Origin: Helicobacter sp. 11-8110
GTDB taxonomy: Bacteria; Campylobacterota; Campylobacteria; Campylobacterales; Helicobacteraceae
Length of the DNA stretch: 64,000 nucleotides
NCBI RefSeq assembly: GCF_003288905.1
Contig: NZ_NHYL01000002.1
Location: 124,001-188,000 of the forward strand
Direction of reading: 5' to 3'
The translations under genes were made by a program, and so were the position numbers. The number at the start of each line of letters is the position of its first letter. The stretch's first letter is position 1. Of the stretch, positions 19,080-28,316 are shown piece by piece. Below the pieces are notes generated by a model. It did not search any database. It was not told the origin of the DNA and saw only the letters and a list, made by a program, of their open reading frames with translations.

Positions 19080-19754
19080 ATGTTAAATCATCTTGCAATT
19101 ATTATGGACGGCAATGGGAGATGGGCAAAAAACCGATTCAAACCTCGTTTTTTTGGTCATCAAGAGGGAGCAAAAATCATTCATTCTATCACTGAAACCT
19201 GCGTAAAAAAAGACATAAAATACCTAAGTCTCTATGCTTTCTCCACGGAAAATTGGAATCGCCCCAAAAAAGAAATTGATTTTTTAATGAATTTGTTAGA
19301 AAAATATCTGCACGATCAAACCCAAACCTATCTTAATTCAAATATTGTTTTTAAGGTTATTGGCGATATTTCCGCTTTTAGCCCAAAATTACAAGAAAAA
19401 ATCCACCATTTACAATCTATTACCGCAGAATCTTGCAATGGCTTAACACAGATTCTTGCCCTAAATTATGGTGCAAAAGATGAGCTAAGGCGCACATTTT
19501 TAAAAATCCAAAGCAAAAATCTCCCCATAACACAAGAATCAATCACGCAAAACCTCGATACAGCAGGAATCCCTGAAGTAGATATGCTAATTCGCACTGG
19601 TGGGGAACAGAGGCTTTCAAACTTTTTACTTTGGCAAAGTGCTTATGCTGAACTCTTTTTTACCAAAACTTTATGGCCTGATTTTAGAAGCGATGAACTT
19701 GAAGCAATGATAGAAAAATTTGCGACAAGACAAAGGCGCTTTGGCGCAATTTGA
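19080..19754 (+). CDS. uppS: Undecaprenyl diphosphate synthase
   Basis: The cis-prenyltransferase that makes the lipid carrier for peptidoglycan and glycans. The protein begins HLAIIMDGNGRWAKNR, with the catalytic Asp in IMDGNGRW. SLYAFSTENWNRP and LIRTGGEQRLSNFLLWQSAY are diagnostic. The 224 residues fit the short end of the family. The start lies directly at the end of the upstream gene. This closes the long envelope-related run. Confidence 0.96.
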   Translation: MLNHLAIIMDGNGRWAKNRFKPRFFGHQEGAKIIHSITETCVKKDIKYLSLYAFSTENWNRPKKEIDFLMNLLEKYLHDQTQTYLNSNIVFKVIGDISAFSPKLQEKIHHLQSITAESCNGLTQILALNYGAKDELRRTFLKIQSKNLPITQESITQNLDTAGIPEVDMLIRTGGEQRLSNFLLWQSAYAELFFTKTLWPDFRSDELEAMIEKFATRQRRFGAI

Positions 19755-19911
19755 TAATTTTGCCTACTACATGCTCTCTAAAGCTCTAAAAAGTAACAAA
19801 TCTTTAATTGCTTATGCTATAAATTTAAAATTGAAAACCCAATGAACATTTTATAAACGATAATTAGCTGGAGATTGAATTCCTCGGCTTTTGCGACTAC
19901 AAAATTCAAAT

Positions 19912-19929
19912 TTGGAATAATATTTGCTT
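19912..19929 (+). promoter_or_regulatory. Sigma-54 promoter of flgE
   Basis: TTGGAA and TTTGCTT are placed so that GG (19914-19915) and GC (19926-19927) are exactly 10 bp apart, the -24/-12 geometry of RpoN promoters. It lies 37 bp before the flgE ATG. Middle flagellar genes including flgE are RpoN-dependent in H. pylori and C. jejuni. Confidence 0.85.
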
Positions 19930-19966
19930 TATTTTCTGCAAAATACTTTTTTAAAAAGGATTGCAA

Positions 19967-22210
19967 ATGTTAAGATCTTTATGGTCAGGTGTTAGCGGTA
20001 TGCAAGCTCATCAAGTGGCTCTTGATGTAGAATCAAACAATATCGCCAATGTAAATACCAATGGTTTTAAATATTCTCGTGCGGACTTCTCAACAATGGT
20101 TAGCCAAACCAAACGAGCCGCTACGATTCCTTATGCAGGTTATGGTGGGGTGAATGACTATTCTGTGGGACTTGGAACAGGGATTGAAACTACCACAAAA
20201 ATCTTTTCACAAGGTTCTTTGCAAAATACTGACAGAAAAGCGGATTTGGCTTTAGAAGGCAATGGAATGTTTGTTGTAAGCAACAATGGTGGTTTTACTA
20301 ATATGTATACAAGAGATGGTGCATTTAGCTTTGATGCTGTAGGTAACCTTGTAACTACAAGCGGTTATATTGTGCAAGGCTGGGTGAGAGATCTTTCTAA
20401 ATTAAATTGCAATTGTGGTAGCGGAAATATCAATCGCGTTGATTCAACAGGGCCTATTGGAAATATCACTATTGATCCACGCCTTACTATCCCTGCAAAA
20501 GCTACTGAAAGCGTTACTGGAAATATCAATCTAACAAGCGGAAACAAAACAGAAAATACTACTTGTCCAAGCCCATTAGATAGCACTTCAGCTAATAACT
20601 ATATTGCAGGCGGCTTAGATAGACTTTATGATACTACCGATAAACAACTTGAAGTTCCTGAAGATATGGGTGTAATGTTTAATGATGCAGGAGAGGCAAT
20701 GCGACTCCAAGAAGGACAAGGGATTTGGGTTAGCTACCAAACTGCTACCACTGAACCATTACAAATTGATTCTGCTACAGCTGGAGCTGCAAGCATTACC
20801 ATTAATGGTGTAGAAATTACTTGGAATAATGATCCAAATGCGAGTGGTTCTTCTAACCTTCTTGCTGCACAAGTTGCGATTAATAATCTTAAAGACACCA
20901 CTGGAGTAGAAGCACTCACAAGAGGAAATACGCTTATCCTACAAAACACTAACCAACTTGATGGTGATGGTAGCAATAAAAATATTCGCGTTACGGGAAG
21001 AAGTGGCGCTGTATTAGGTTTTGGAGACAATAGAAACAATCTTGATTCTGCTACAACCGTTACCACTGCTTTCAAATACAACTACACACTCCAAACTGAT
21101 GCAGATTCAACTTCAGGTCAATTTAGAACCACAGAAGACTTAAGAGCACTCATGCAACAAGATGCCAATAAAGTCAAAGAATTTGGTGGAGATTCAGCGG
21201 CGGCTGCTGCAGGAATGACAGGAGCTGGTGCTACTTTCCTCCAAAGCAACTACACCGTGAGTGTGAAGCTCAATAGAAATGGACAATTTGAAATCAATAA
21301 CCGAGATGATGGGGTCAATGTCGCAAATAACCAACAAGGTGCTGCTTATGATAATCTCAATATCTTTGTTTCAGCCTATAATGATACTCTAACCACTACC
21401 AATGTGCTTTTCAAAAATCAAATGAAAGCAATGAATACAGGAGTATTAGTAGAAGGAGGAAATATCACAAGCACCGCAGGTTTAAGAATGGCAACTTATT
21501 CTCAAACACTTGATATTTATGATAGTCTTGGAAATAAACACGATTTCACTATACAATTTACTAAAGTCGCTGGAAATCAGTGGAATTGGCGTATCATCGT
21601 GCCAGAACCTGCTGAACTCATCGGTGGAACTGCACAAAGACCTAATATCCTAGAGGGAGGTAGCGTAACTTTTGGAGAACAAGGTGAGATTCTAGGGTTT
21701 AACCCATCAACCGTTCAATTTAAGCCAAACAATGGTGCTGCATTCCCACAAAGTATCGACTTGGATTTTGGAACAAGCGGAGGATATGATGGGCTAACAA
21801 GCACCGCTGCTGAATCACAAGCCAATAATATTAGTGGCGATGGTTACACTGCAGGAATGCTCCAAGACTTCTACTTTGATGCCACAGGAACAATGATAGG
21901 AAAGTTTGACAATGGACAAAATCTTGCTTTAGCACAAGTTGCTGTAGCAAGTTTTGCCAACTATGAAGGCTTACAAGAATCAGGTAGCAATCTCTTTGCT
22001 GAATCTCCAAACTCTGGAGGACCTACAATAGGAACTGCTGGATTAGGCGGAAGAGCAAGTATTCAAGCCTCTAAACTAGAAATGAGTAATTCTGACTTAA
22101 GTCGTGGTTTAACTCAACTAATCGTAGTGCAAAGAGGATTCCAAGCAAGTTCAAAATCTATCACCACTTCCGATCAAATTCTCAATACACTCCTTGGCTT
22201 AAAACAATAA
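19967..22210 (+). CDS. flgE: Flagellar hook protein FlgE
   Basis: The hook subunit, 747 residues, within the large size range seen in Campylobacterota. The N-terminus (LRSLWSGVSGMQAHQVALD, NNIANVNTNGFKYSRADF) and the C-terminus (LTQLIVVQRGFQASSKSI, LNTLLGL) are the conserved coiled D0 parts. The long variable centre forms the exposed hook domains. The ATG at 19967 has AAAAAGGA upstream; the TTG at 19961 is too close to it. A monocistronic unit is likely: sigma-54 promoter in front, terminator behind. Confidence 0.95.
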   Translation: MLRSLWSGVSGMQAHQVALDVESNNIANVNTNGFKYSRADFSTMVSQTKRAATIPYAGYGGVNDYSVGLGTGIETTTKIFSQGSLQNTDRKADLALEGNGMFVVSNNGGFTNMYTRDGAFSFDAVGNLVTTSGYIVQGWVRDLSKLNCNCGSGNINRVDSTGPIGNITIDPRLTIPAKATESVTGNINLTSGNKTENTTCPSPLDSTSANNYIAGGLDRLYDTTDKQLEVPEDMGVMFNDAGEAMRLQEGQGIWVSYQTATTEPLQIDSATAGAASITINGVEITWNNDPNASGSSNLLAAQVAINNLKDTTGVEALTRGNTLILQNTNQLDGDGSNKNIRVTGRSGAVLGFGDNRNNLDSATTVTTAFKYNYTLQTDADSTSGQFRTTEDLRALMQQDANKVKEFGGDSAAAAAGMTGAGATFLQSNYTVSVKLNRNGQFEINNRDDGVNVANNQQGAAYDNLNIFVSAYNDTLTTTNVLFKNQMKAMNTGVLVEGGNITSTAGLRMATYSQTLDIYDSLGNKHDFTIQFTKVAGNQWNWRIIVPEPAELIGGTAQRPNILEGGSVTFGEQGEILGFNPSTVQFKPNNGAAFPQSIDLDFGTSGGYDGLTSTAAESQANNISGDGYTAGMLQDFYFDATGTMIGKFDNGQNLALAQVAVASFANYEGLQESGSNLFAESPNSGGPTIGTAGLGGRASIQASKLEMSNSDLSRGLTQLIVVQRGFQASSKSITTSDQILNTLLGLKQ

Positions 22211-22236
22211 TTCTCCCACTTTGGGAGAATTTTCTC
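22210..22236 (+). terminator. Intrinsic terminator of flgE
   Basis: An 8-bp perfect stem, ATTCTCCC (22210-22217) with GGGAGAAT (22223-22230), has a 5-nt loop and is followed by TTTCTCC. It begins at the last base of the flgE stop codon. Confidence 0.8.
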
Positions 22237-22733
22237 CTTAAGATTAAAATTTCGCATTTTGATAATCTCACCAACTAGATGAAATATTTTAGGCATTGTA
22301 ACTTTTTAATTAGCCTTCTGCCACTTTGATATGCTAGTGAATATCTTTCAAAATCTCCTAAAAATTATTTATCTTTACAAGAAAACTTATTGTTATATCA
22401 ATCTAAGCTTTAACTATTAAGAATTTTGCTGATTTTTATATTAGCAGTAGATAGCCAGATTCCAAGAATCTAGCTTAAAATAAAATTCTAAAATTAAGAA
22501 ATTGCACTAAAGTTTTATGCTTTAACACAAAGGGCAATTTTACTAAAAACTACCATTAAAGAAATTCCAAAAACGCCTACCCTCTTTGGTTCTATTATAT
22601 TTAGAAGTATAAGTCTTTGGTGGATTTTCAATAAAACTATTCACATTTTTTTATCCAAATAATATTAATACTTAATCAAATAAATATTAAATAAGAATTA
22701 TTAATTGTAACAATTTAAATATAAAAATAGTAA
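22237..22733. other. Long AT-rich spacer without a convincing gene
   Basis: This is the only gap longer than 300 bp in the window. I see no recognisable gene remnant and no RNA gene. The most coherent reading is a 33-residue minus-strand ORF at 22543-22644, starting GTG, with a basic, aromatic C-terminus (GRRFWNFFNGSF). It has only a weak ribosome-binding site and may be chance. The right end becomes extremely AT-rich and leads into the receptor promoter. Confidence 0.5.
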
Positions 22734-22755
22734 CAATTATTATTTTTAATAATTG
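22734..22755 (+). promoter_or_regulatory. Candidate Fur-type operator upstream of the TonB receptor operon
   Basis: A perfect inverted repeat, CAATTATTA (22734-22742) and TAATAATTG (22747-22755), with a 4-bp centre. A smaller palindrome, ATTGTAACAAT, lies some 25 bp upstream. A plausible -10, TATTCT at 22773-22778, follows. Fur boxes in this phylum are AT-rich palindromes of this kind, and TonB receptors are common Fur targets, but AT-rich DNA produces such repeats easily. Confidence 0.4.
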
Positions 22756-22810
22756 TTTAATTTAAAAAACATTATTCTACCCCCATTCCTATTTTTTCAA
22801 AAAGGTTAAA

Positions 22811-24706
22811 ATGATGAAAAAGTTATACTATTTTGCAATTGCTAGTGCATTATTTGCACAACAATTAAGTGCAACTGAAAATATTGCCTCACCCAAACAA
22901 TTTACACAATTAAAGCAATTTGGACCACCGGCAATTATTAATCCAAATATTGCGCTTGGATTTTATCCAGAAAATCAGTTTGATCACACATCGCGCAATA
23001 CCTACTTTTCCGCTGTAAATCCGCTTGATTCTTCAATGAATCCTTTTCATTTTAGTGTTGGATATTTTGACAATGCAAGATACGAATCGCTTTTATTTAA
23101 AGTAAGAGAAACAAAAACTTATGCGATTTTAAATACTAATCATACAAATGCAAATTCTTACAAAAGTGGAAATGGGGATTCTGTTAATTTTGGTTATGAT
23201 AGATTTAGCGCAAATATTGTCTTAGGAACAATTTTAGATTCTAAAAATGAGGCAAAATTCACCTTTATTTATGATGGAATCTCCGATGATAAACAACCAC
23301 AACACAATATGGATGCAATACAAACAGAACGTTATATTAGTCGATTTAATTATCGTTTTGGAGAAGCTGATTTATCTAATACTTTAAATTTTGATTTATC
23401 CTATATCGTGCTTAATAGAGAGGCGGATAATTTTTCTTTACGAACTAATAATGCAATGCGTATGAAAATGGAAGTGGATAGAAGTATTTTTAATACAGAA
23501 ATAAAACATGATGTAGATTTTTCTGCATTCCATAATCTTTTTGGAATTGGATACGCCTATGATACGCATATTGCAAGGCGTTTTGGGAAAGCACCTAGTG
23601 CAAAAGATTTTACTCTTAACGGGTATCGAATTCCAGATGTTAAAGTAAATGAATTTTCTGCCTTTAATACACTAACTTATGTGCCAAAAACTAATCACAA
23701 AATAGCTTTGGGATTTACTTATAATTTTAATCAAGCAAAAGTAAATAAAATCAACGAAGTTATAGCAAGACAAGGCACACAAATCATCACCGCACAAAAT
23801 ATTTGGAAAAACCATTATGGAGAAACTTTTAATGGGAAAGTAGATCATCATACTTTTAGCGTTGCCTCAAAATATAATTTTACACCTTCATCCACACAAA
23901 CTTATACACTTGCCTTAGAGAGTATTGAAAGGATTCCCAGTAATGACGAAAGATTTGTTGCGCTGAATCCTCCAAATAACTTAGCAATAGGACAAGGTTG
24001 GGCTTCTAACCCAAACTTAAAACCAGAAAGACGCAATAGAATCAAAGCCCTATTAACATTAAAAGATGAAAATTATTTAAATTATATGGAATCGCACTTT
24101 GATAATAATGCATGGCAAATTGGAGCTTTAGCAGTTATGGATTATGCGAATGATTTTATTATTTGGGATCGTGCAAGAGGACAGCAAGGCACAAATCCTA
24201 ATTACAAATCAAATAATATTATCTCAAGAAATATAGATGCCACTTTATATAGTTTTGGTGCCTTTGCAAATTATAATTTTTTAGAAAATTTTGGGGTAAA
24301 GGCAAATATTTATTATAACTATGGTGAAAATAGAAGTGATGATCGCCCCTTGTATCAAATTGCACCACTTGAAACAACTTTAAATTTTGATTACCAAAAC
24401 TATGCAAGTTTTGGTAAGTATGCGCTAGGAAGCGCAATAAGGGCTGTTGCAAGCCAAAATAGAGGAGATTTTGACGCCAAAAGCGGTCTAGGAATTGATA
24501 GAAAAATGGGAGGTTTTGCAGTAGTAGATCTTTACGGAAGTTTAAGCTTTAAAGATACTTTTGGGCTGCGTTTTGGTGTGAATAATATATTTGATAAAAA
24601 TTATAGCGAATATATTAGCGGTTCTCATGTAGAAGCTGTTTCGCCAACAAATATTATTTATGCCCCCGGTAGAAGTTTTTATATCGCATTACATGGAAAT
24701 TTTTAA
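22811..24706 (+). CDS. TonB-dependent receptor-type beta-barrel, copper-receptor-like, no visible plug domain
   Basis: A 631-residue outer-membrane protein. The signal peptide ends near residue 21 (FAQQLSA). From about residue 50 onward the sequence is alternating beta strands, ending NNIFDKNYSEYISGS and PGRSFYIALHGNF, the typical C-terminus of TonB-dependent transporters. NFSLRTNNAMRMKMEVDR recalls the OprC/NosA copper-receptor barrel. The usual N-terminal TonB box and plug (about 130 residues with conserved Gly-rich motifs) cannot be found; only about 30-60 residues precede the barrel. The ATG at 22811 has AAAGG upstream. Twelve bases separate it from the binding-protein gene. Substrate unproven: copper is suggested by barrel resemblance only. 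Confidence 0.7.
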   Translation: MMKKLYYFAIASALFAQQLSATENIASPKQFTQLKQFGPPAIINPNIALGFYPENQFDHTSRNTYFSAVNPLDSSMNPFHFSVGYFDNARYESLLFKVRETKTYAILNTNHTNANSYKSGNGDSVNFGYDRFSANIVLGTILDSKNEAKFTFIYDGISDDKQPQHNMDAIQTERYISRFNYRFGEADLSNTLNFDLSYIVLNREADNFSLRTNNAMRMKMEVDRSIFNTEIKHDVDFSAFHNLFGIGYAYDTHIARRFGKAPSAKDFTLNGYRIPDVKVNEFSAFNTLTYVPKTNHKIALGFTYNFNQAKVNKINEVIARQGTQIITAQNIWKNHYGETFNGKVDHHTFSVASKYNFTPSSTQTYTLALESIERIPSNDERFVALNPPNNLAIGQGWASNPNLKPERRNRIKALLTLKDENYLNYMESHFDNNAWQIGALAVMDYANDFIIWDRARGQQGTNPNYKSNNIISRNIDATLYSFGAFANYNFLENFGVKANIYYNYGENRSDDRPLYQIAPLETTLNFDYQNYASFGKYALGSAIRAVASQNRGDFDAKSGLGIDRKMGGFAVVDLYGSLSFKDTFGLRFGVNNIFDKNYSEYISGSHVEAVSPTNIIYAPGRSFYIALHGNF

Positions 24707-24717
24707 AAGGAGATAGT

Positions 24718-25710
24718 ATGCAATACAACACACAAAGAAGAGATTTTTTACAAAAAAGTATGATTTTAGGTTTAGGAGCATTTAGTGCATTATCCTTTCC
24801 AAATGTGCTTTTTGCACAAAATACACTAAATATTTGGGGTGCACCAGCGCTTATTTCTCTAAGTCTTGCTGTTGCAATTAAACAAGGTAGAGCTAGAGAT
24901 ATAATTCCGCTAAATTATAAAGAATGGAAAACTCCAGACCAACTTAGGGTTGGATTTGCTGGGGGTGATTTTATTTTAGCGGCTTCTCCTTCAAATGTAG
25001 GAGTAAATCTTTATAATCAAGGCATTGATATAAAAATGTTAAATATTTTAACAAATGGATTAAACTATATTTTTACAAAAGATAAAAATATTGTGAGTTT
25101 AAAAGATTTAGAAGGCAAAAAACTTATTGCGCCTTTCAAAAATGACTTGCCAGATATCGTATTTCAAGCCTTATGCAATGCACACAATATAAATCTTAAT
25201 AAAATTACAATCCAATATGTCCAAACTCCACCAGAAGCCACAATGCTATTTGTAAATAAAAATGAATTTGATGCGGTTATCACACAAGAACCTATGGCTT
25301 CAGCAATGCAATTACTTGCTAAGAAAAATGGTGTAGCAGTATATCGCAACATTGATGTTCAAAAATTATGGGAGCAAACCTTTAAAGAATGTCCTAAGAT
25401 CCCACAAGCTGGACTTATTGTAAGAGAATCTTTTTATGTAGAGAATAAAGATTTTTTTGAAGTCTTCCATAAGGATTTAGATAATGCAATTACTTGGATT
25501 TTAAACAATCAAGATACTGCAGCAAAATTTGGTGCAAAATATTTACCAACGCCGGAATTTGGAATTAAAGCAGCAATCCCCTATGCAAATTTTACAGCCA
25601 AAAAATGTAGCGATATTGCACAAAACCTAGATGCATTTTTCTCAATTATTTACCAACTTAATCCAAAATTATTGGGAGGTAAAATGCCTCCTAAAAGCTT
25701 GTATTTATGA
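24718..25710 (+). CDS. ABC transporter periplasmic substrate-binding protein, SsuA/NMT1-like, Tat-type leader
   Basis: 330 residues. The leader QRRDFLQKSMILGLGAF contains a twin-arginine motif (RRxFLxK) followed by a hydrophobic stretch and FAQ, so export in folded form by Tat is likely. The mature protein has the two-lobed type II binding fold of the sulfonate/nitrate/thiamine-precursor group (ISLSLAVAIKQGRARD, GGDFILAASPSNVGVNL, FDAVITQEPMASAM). A strong AAAGGAG ribosome-binding site precedes the ATG. The gene lies between the outer-membrane barrel and the permease. The family does not identify the substrate. Confidence 0.85.
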   Translation: MQYNTQRRDFLQKSMILGLGAFSALSFPNVLFAQNTLNIWGAPALISLSLAVAIKQGRARDIIPLNYKEWKTPDQLRVGFAGGDFILAASPSNVGVNLYNQGIDIKMLNILTNGLNYIFTKDKNIVSLKDLEGKKLIAPFKNDLPDIVFQALCNAHNINLNKITIQYVQTPPEATMLFVNKNEFDAVITQEPMASAMQLLAKKNGVAVYRNIDVQKLWEQTFKECPKIPQAGLIVRESFYVENKDFFEVFHKDLDNAITWILNNQDTAAKFGAKYLPTPEFGIKAAIPYANFTAKKCSDIAQNLDAFFSIIYQLNPKLLGGKMPPKSLYL

Positions 25711-26501
25711 TTATAGAAGATGGTATAGAACAAAAGCTAAGCTTACTTCATAGAATAAGTAATTATCTAATAGAAAGTTTAAGTGGGCTTGGGATTCTTT
25801 GTCTTCTTTTTGGAATCTGGGAAATTGGAAATCAATTTATGGGAAGCTTCATTCTCCCTTCGCCATTGTCTGTTTTAGAGCGTGCTCTAGAGCTTTTAAT
25901 TTATAAAGATAGTGCAATAGGCATCACACTTTATCGCGTATTTTTAACAATTCTTTTTTCTTTTGTGTTTGGCGCGTTGCTTGGCATCTTATCAGGAAGC
26001 TTTAAGACACTTGCTAGGCTCTTTAAGCCCTTAATGGATATATGTTTAGGGATTCCACCAATTGTTTGGATTGTGCTTGCATTATTTTGGTTTGGAATTG
26101 GAAATGTTAGTGTAATTTTTTCAGTGTTTATCGCAATCTTTCCTTTAAGCTTTGCAAATACAATGCTAAGCATTATAACTCTTGATAAAAGACTTGATGA
26201 AGTATGCATTGTATATCGATTAAATTTATACAAACGCTTAAAATATTTCTATATCCCCCATATTTTACCACACCTTTTAAATGCTTTAAGTCTGGTTAAT
26301 GCAATGGGAATAAAAATCATGATAATGGCAGAACTTTTAGGTGCAAGTGATGGCGTTGGTGCAAAGATTGCAGATGCAAGAAGCTATTTAGATACCACAG
26401 AAGTTTTAGCCTATGTTGTAGTTATGGTTGGAATTATTTTATTATTTGATTTTTTAGTAATCAAGCCTTTAAGAATTATTTTTTTACCTTGGCAAAAATA
26501 A
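25707..26501 (+). CDS. ABC transporter permease, SsuC/TauC-like
   Basis: A 264-residue inner-membrane permease with about six membrane segments. The EAA-type loop lies around DKRLDEVCIVYRLN and KYFYIPHILPHLLNAL. It overlaps the binding-protein gene by 4 bp (ATGA). By family and context it forms the translocation channel of the importer; the partner ATPase follows. Confidence 0.88.
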   Translation: MIIEDGIEQKLSLLHRISNYLIESLSGLGILCLLFGIWEIGNQFMGSFILPSPLSVLERALELLIYKDSAIGITLYRVFLTILFSFVFGALLGILSGSFKTLARLFKPLMDICLGIPPIVWIVLALFWFGIGNVSVIFSVFIAIFPLSFANTMLSIITLDKRLDEVCIVYRLNLYKRLKYFYIPHILPHLLNALSLVNAMGIKIMIMAELLGASDGVGAKIADARSYLDTTEVLAYVVVMVGIILLFDFLVIKPLRIIFLPWQK

Positions 26502-26509
26502 GGATAAAA

Positions 26510-27199
26510 ATGCCACTTTTAAAAATTACAAATTTAGATTTTTATTTAGCGCATAGCTGCATTATTGAAAATTTTAACTTTTCCATAAAACAAGGCGAGA
26601 TTGTAACACTTTTTGGACCTTCAGGCTGTGGAAAAACCACGCTTCTAAAAATTATTAGTAGGATTTTAAAGCCTTGGAATGGAAGTGTAGAATATACAGG
26701 AAGAGTTGCATATTTATTTCAGGAACATAGACTTTTTGAATCTGTAAGTGCATATGAAAATATTGCTCTAGTGATGCAAAAGATAGATAAACAATGGATT
26801 TTAGGAGCTTTAAATAGTGTTGGGTTAAGCGAGAAAGATGCACAAAAATATCCCCAAGAGTTAAGCGGAGGAATGCGTGCTAGAGTTGCTTTTATCCGCG
26901 CATTAGCATATCCATGCAATATTTTGTTGCTTGATGAACCTTTTTCTGGATTAGATTTTAAAATGCGCGAGATTTTAATAAAAAAAGTCACACATTTAGC
27001 CAAAGAAAAGGGAGTTGCTGTGATTTTAGTAACGCACGATGCATATGAAGCTTGCATGCTCTCAAGCAAAATTCTTTTCCTATCCACGCATAAAATGCAA
27101 ATTGAAAAAACACTAAATATCACACAACAAGAGAGAAATGAGAAGTTTTTAAAAGAACTCTTTAAGCAAGAATTCAAAGGGAGAATGTATTTTGACTAA
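26510..27199 (+). CDS. ABC transporter ATP-binding protein, SsuB/TauB-like
   Basis: 229 residues. Walker A is GPSGCGKTT, the Q-loop lies in YLFQEHRLFESVSAYENIAL, the signature is LSGGMRARVAFIRAL, and Walker B is ILLLDEPFSGLD with the H-loop VTHDAYEA. The ATG at 26510 follows AAGGA with six bases between; the longer TTG-started frame was rejected. It overlaps nnrS by 8 bp, so NnrS is translated from the same message. Confidence 0.9.
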   Translation: MPLLKITNLDFYLAHSCIIENFNFSIKQGEIVTLFGPSGCGKTTLLKIISRILKPWNGSVEYTGRVAYLFQEHRLFESVSAYENIALVMQKIDKQWILGALNSVGLSEKDAQKYPQELSGGMRARVAFIRALAYPCNILLLDEPFSGLDFKMREILIKKVTHLAKEKGVAVILVTHDAYEACMLSSKILFLSTHKMQIEKTLNITQQERNEKFLKELFKQEFKGRMYFD

Positions 27200-28316
27200 A
27201 ACAAACAAAGAATTATTATATGATTTTTTTACGCATCCTATGCGAATATTTTTTCTTTATGCTGGAATCTTAGCGCTTTTTGGCGTTATGATTTTACTAT
27301 TTCAAATTGGTAACTTTATACATTTGCATCAATTTATTTTTATAGATCTTTTTTGCGGTTGTGCATTTGTTGGATTTTTATTTTCTGCAATTCCAGATTG
27401 GACAAATTATAAAAAAAGTTTGCTTCCATTTAGTATTGTAGCTTTTATTTTGCTAAACTTTGCACTATTAACTGAACTTTTAGCATTAAATGGCAGAATC
27501 TTTATGCTTTTATTTTGGTTATGGATTCTGGGAAGTTGTATATTTTGGCTCTATAAGGACAAAAATACAAATCATCTTAATCTTATTTTCGTGCTTTTGT
27601 GCCTTGTTTTCTTGCAAAACTTTGGTCTTTTTTTTGCACCAAAACCTTATGCATTAATTCACTGCTATGTTGCTGGAATTATTGTAATTGGCTTTAGAGT
27701 TAGCACAGTATTAGCACAAACTGCACTAGATAAAATAAAAGGTGAAAATTCTTGTGTATTTATTCCAAATCCTATTTTGCGCAATCTCTCATATTTTGCT
27801 ATCCTTATGTTAGCACTTTGCAACACTCTCTCTTTATCGCAAACCTTGCAAGGTTTTATCGCACTTGGTGCTGGACTTATCTTGCTTAGCAGAATCTATG
27901 AGTGGCATTATAAAATTTTTTTAAAAGTGCATTACACATTAATCTATTATTTTCTATTACTTGGAAATGGAATCTTTTATGTGCTTTTAGGGGTAAATGA
28001 TTTATTTAATTTTAGTTATTCAAGCACATTTTTACATGGAATTACACTTTTTGTTTTGATTGGCTTTATTTATCTGGTTTTTAATGTTGCCTCTCTTAGG
28101 CATAGCGGACAGATTATGCTAAATTTCCCTTTAAACTCTAAAATTGGATTCTTACTTTTAGCTTTAGCTACCCTTACAAAAGTCTTTTTATGGCAAAAAT
28201 GGGATCTCTTTTATATCAATTTTCCAGCAATTTTGCTTAGTGTAATTTTTATTGCTTTTTTAAGAGATTTCTTTATTATTTATAGAGATAATGATTTTAG
28301 TGATGACCCAAAATAG
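27192..28316 (+). CDS. nnrS: NnrS family heme-copper membrane protein
   Basis: 374 residues with about ten to twelve membrane segments. The start FTHPMRIFFLYAG and later RVSTVLAQTALD and FLHGITLFVLIGF fit NnrS. Histidines within helices (HPMR, HLHQF, IHCYVAG, LRHSGQ) are candidate metal or heme ligands. NnrS proteins are induced with denitrification genes and relieve nitric-oxide stress, partly by limiting iron-nitrosyl formation. The start is TTG at 27192. It ends the five-gene operon begun by the outer-membrane barrel and lies next to the regulator and globin genes. Confidence 0.85.
   Translation: MTKTNKELLYDFFTHPMRIFFLYAGILALFGVMILLFQIGNFIHLHQFIFIDLFCGCAFVGFLFSAIPDWTNYKKSLLPFSIVAFILLNFALLTELLALNGRIFMLLFWLWILGSCIFWLYKDKNTNHLNLIFVLLCLVFLQNFGLFFAPKPYALIHCYVAGIIVIGFRVSTVLAQTALDKIKGENSCVFIPNPILRNLSYFAILMLALCNTLSLSQTLQGFIALGAGLILLSRIYEWHYKIFLKVHYTLIYYFLLLGNGIFYVLLGVNDLFNFSYSSTFLHGITLFVLIGFIYLVFNVASLRHSGQIMLNFPLNSKIGFLLLALATLTKVFLWQKWDLFYINFPAILLSVIFIAFLRDFFIIYRDNDFSDDPK

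Noticed and set aside
24219-24452. Minus-strand ORF inside the receptor gene
   Set aside because: It is a mirror of the coding frame with no ribosome-binding site and no recognisable protein.
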